From: Lachnospiraceae bacterium
GTDB lineage: Bacteria; Bacillota; Clostridia; Lachnospirales; Lachnospiraceae
Assembly (NCBI GenBank): GCA_015057455.1
Contig: SVEH01000008.1
Coordinates: 52,011-116,010 of the forward strand
DNA: 64,000 nt
Direction: 5' to 3'
The translations under genes and the position numbers were made by a program. Within the stretch, counting starts at the first letter, position 1. Every line of letters begins with the position of its first letter. Shown piece by piece: positions 62,473 to 64,000 of this stretch. A model generated the notes under the pieces. The model was given only the letters and a program-made list of their open reading frames with translations. It was not told where the DNA came from and made no database searches.

Positions 62473-63420
62473 ATGTTATCAATTTTATTATTAGTAATTG
62501 GGTTTGTTCTATTAATTAAAGGTGCGGATTTGTTTGTAGATGGAAGTTCATCTGTTGCTAAAATTCTAAAAGTACCTTCAGTTATTATAGGATTAACAAT
62601 TGTATCATTAGGTACATCTGCTCCAGAAGCAGCAGTTAGTATTTCAGCAGGGTTAAAGGGGAATAATGATATTGCATTAAGTAATGTTGTTGGTTCTAAT
62701 ATATTTAATTTACTACTTGTAATAGGTATATCAGCTATTATTACACCATTTTTAGTAGATAAAGATATTAAAAAAAGAGATTTGCCAATAAATATAATAC
62801 TTACAACAGTATTATTAATATTTACATATACAGGACAAGGTCTTAGTAGAGTTGAAGGTATATTGTTTCTTATAACAATGGTTATATATATATTAGTATT
62901 AATAAAAAATGCTATGAAGAACAAGGTTGAAGTAGAAGAAGAGGCAAAGATACTTTCAATACCAAAAAGTATTATATTTATATTTATAGGTATTGCAGCA
63001 ATTATATTTGGTGGAGATTTAGTAGTAGATTCAGCAACTGCTATAGCAAAAAGCTTAGGTGTTAGTGATTTGTTGATAGGATTGACTATTGTAGCTATAG
63101 GAACATCACTTCCAGAGTTAGTTACATCAGTAATAGCTGCCAAGAAAGGTGAAAGTGGCTTGGCATTGGGTAATGCAGTAGGTTCATCAATATTCAATAT
63201 AATATTTATTCTAGGTTTATCATCAACATTGTCACCAATAGGTGTTGCTAAAGCGGATTTTAATTTTGTATTAATAGATTTATTTGTATTATTAGTCGTA
63301 GGAATGTTAATACAAGTATTCTGTATTAGTAGAGAAAAGGTAAGTAGATTTGAAGGTATTTTCTGTACAGTGGTATATGTTGCATATACAGCATATATAA
63401 TAATGAGAACAATAATGTAA
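62473..63420 (+). CDS. Calcium/sodium antiporter (CaCA family, YrbG-like)
   Basis: About 315 residues with ten transmembrane helices in two inverted halves. The alpha repeats are GADLFVDGSSSVAK plus VSLGTSAPEAAVS, and GGDLVVDSATAIAK plus IGLTIVAIGTSLPELVTS; the GTSxPE motifs carry the ion-binding Glu. SNVVGSNIFN and NAVGSSIFNI follow each. The ATG at 62473 is chosen (AGGAGA 8 nt upstream) over one at 62464 that overlaps the SD. Confidence 0.92.
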   Translation: MLSILLLVIGFVLLIKGADLFVDGSSSVAKILKVPSVIIGLTIVSLGTSAPEAAVSISAGLKGNNDIALSNVVGSNIFNLLLVIGISAIITPFLVDKDIKKRDLPINIILTTVLLIFTYTGQGLSRVEGILFLITMVIYILVLIKNAMKNKVEVEEEAKILSIPKSIIFIFIGIAAIIFGGDLVVDSATAIAKSLGVSDLLIGLTIVAIGTSLPELVTSVIAAKKGESGLALGNAVGSSIFNIIFILGLSSTLSPIGVAKADFNFVLIDLFVLLVVGMLIQVFCISREKVSRFEGIFCTVVYVAYTAYIIMRTIM

Positions 63421-63545
63421 TGAGGAAAGTACTTAATGAAAATTTTATAAATTATGTAAAATAATCTATTGAAAAAAGATTAAGAAAATGTTACAATATT
63501 GTTAAGGGTATTTAAAGATGTAAATATTATGAGAGGGGTATAATT

Positions 63546-63779
63546 ATGGAGTGGGTAGAGAAAATTAGTAAAGTAATAGCTTATGGAATTGTTTTATTAG
63601 TAAAAGGAATTGTTTATCCAATATTTTATGTCACAAAAACAATTAGGGTATTTTTTCTAATAATAGAGAAGTGGAGTTTTACATTACTAGAATCACTATC
63701 ATTTAAAAAGAAAGAAGATGAGGATGAAGAGGAAGCTTTAGGAGTGAACTTTAATCCTAATACATATTATAAAGAGTAA
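63546..63779 (+). CDS. Small membrane-associated protein
   Basis: 77 residues with a hydrophobic stretch (about 7-48, IAYGIVLLVKGIVYPIFYVTKTIRVFFLIIEKW) broken by Lys/Arg, then a charged tail KKKEDEDEEEALG. Possibly two short membrane helices. Similar small proteins occur in clostridia, but I cannot name the family. SD GAGAGGGG. Confidence 0.6.
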   Translation: MEWVEKISKVIAYGIVLLVKGIVYPIFYVTKTIRVFFLIIEKWSFTLLESLSFKKKEDEDEEEALGVNFNPNTYYKE

Positions 63780-63800
63780 GCACAGTGCTTACTCTTTTTT
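63771..63800 (+). terminator. Terminator after the last gene
   Basis: AAAGAGTAAGC (63771-63781) pairs with GCTTACTCTTT (63787-63797), then TTT. The stop codon lies within the stem. Confidence 0.9.
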
Positions 63801-63807
63801 ATGCAGC

Positions 63808-64000
63808 TTTATAATTTGAGCTATCGCTCAAATAGGGATGATTATTTTGCTCCGCGAAAGTTTTATACTTTTTTTCTTACCATAATTACTGTTTTGGCTC
63901 TCATGGGTAGATTTATAAAACAAAGAATAATTATATCTATATGCTTTAGTACACAGCAAATAATAAAGGGGCTCGAATATATATGTTTAAAGGTGTCTGA
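63808..64000 (+). repeat. Second copy of the large repeat, cut by the window end
   Basis: TTATAATTTGAGC/GCTCAAAT, TGCTCCGCGAAAGTTTTATAC, then 127 nt (63874-64000) identical to 38263-38389. It lacks the 155-nt hairpin insertion present in the first copy. Its right end lies outside the window. Confidence 0.85.

Noticed and set aside
62457..63197. 246-residue open frame on the minus strand
   Set aside because: Antisense to the exchanger gene, whose repeated motifs are clear; the frame has no family match and no ribosome site.

Overview
The window is AT-rich DNA (about 30% G+C by eye) from a low-GC Gram-positive, spore-forming anaerobe. Family-level placement in Lachnospiraceae or close relatives is inference. 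It rests on a sporulation sigma factor (SigK type), GerW/DUF2953 sporulation genes, NfnAB-type electron-bifurcating enzymes, a giant 2-hydroxyacyl-CoA dehydratase activator, DUF5688 and DUF6465 proteins, and Bacillus-like conserved neighbourhoods. No rRNA, CRISPR array, prophage or intact transposase was found. One tRNA gene is present, tRNA-Arg(CCG).

Positions 1-13,800 are housekeeping and RNA-centred: prmA (5' end outside the window), a membrane protein, rsmE, a cysteine desulfurase paired with thiI (sulfur for tRNA 4-thiouridine), an HPr paralogue without the catalytic His, and the tRNA methylthiotransferase mtaB. Next come ireB-ruvX-DUF1292, rnjA-ylbF, a truncated MltG-like protein, and the tRNA wobble-uridine genes trmR and trhP. 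This order parallels the yrzL-yrrK-yrzB-yrrL-yrrM-yrrO block of Bacillus subtilis. sigK follows at 13,920, behind a 19-bp inverted repeat that covers its Shine-Dalgarno (SD) sequence.

Positions 14,690-28,300 hold a complete type IV pilus locus in one orientation: pilB, pilT, pilC, major pilin, prepilin peptidase, a PilM-PilN fusion, pilO, and four minor pilins including an 885-residue PilX-like protein. Two c-di-GMP proteins lie in the window, a GGDEF-EAL protein at 31,973 and a 7-TM GGDEF protein at 60,244. The leader of pilB, of the GGDEF-EAL gene and of a permease gene at 49,320 share a hairpin followed by GGAATGGAGGA.

Positions 28,488-63,800 are mixed: CYTH protein, nfnAB, DUF5688, tRNA-Arg, ung, the 1417-residue activator, LysM protein, CorA, a rhomboid-like pseudoprotease with a zinc ribbon, a double-module mannosyltransferase-like protein, two ABC-2-like permeases without an ATPase, sporulation genes (DUF2953, gerW), rpmB-yloU-fakA, rqcH and a Ca2+/Na+ exchanger.

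The least explained DNA is intergenic. A repeat module lies directly after the stop codons of ung, the dehydratase activator, fakA and probably the last gene, always in the orientation of the upstream gene. In two places it leads into a 127-nt core that is identical between 38,263-38,389 and 63,874-64,000. One copy carries a further 155-nt hairpin element inserted inside it. A related hairpin with the same GCGTCACTAGAAC tail lies at 31,615-31,783. Several translation-initiation regions are odd: an SD-hairpin-ATG arrangement at 42,896, an overlapping GTG frame with an A7 run at 33,663, and a Met-Ile-stop mini-ORF at 45,924.
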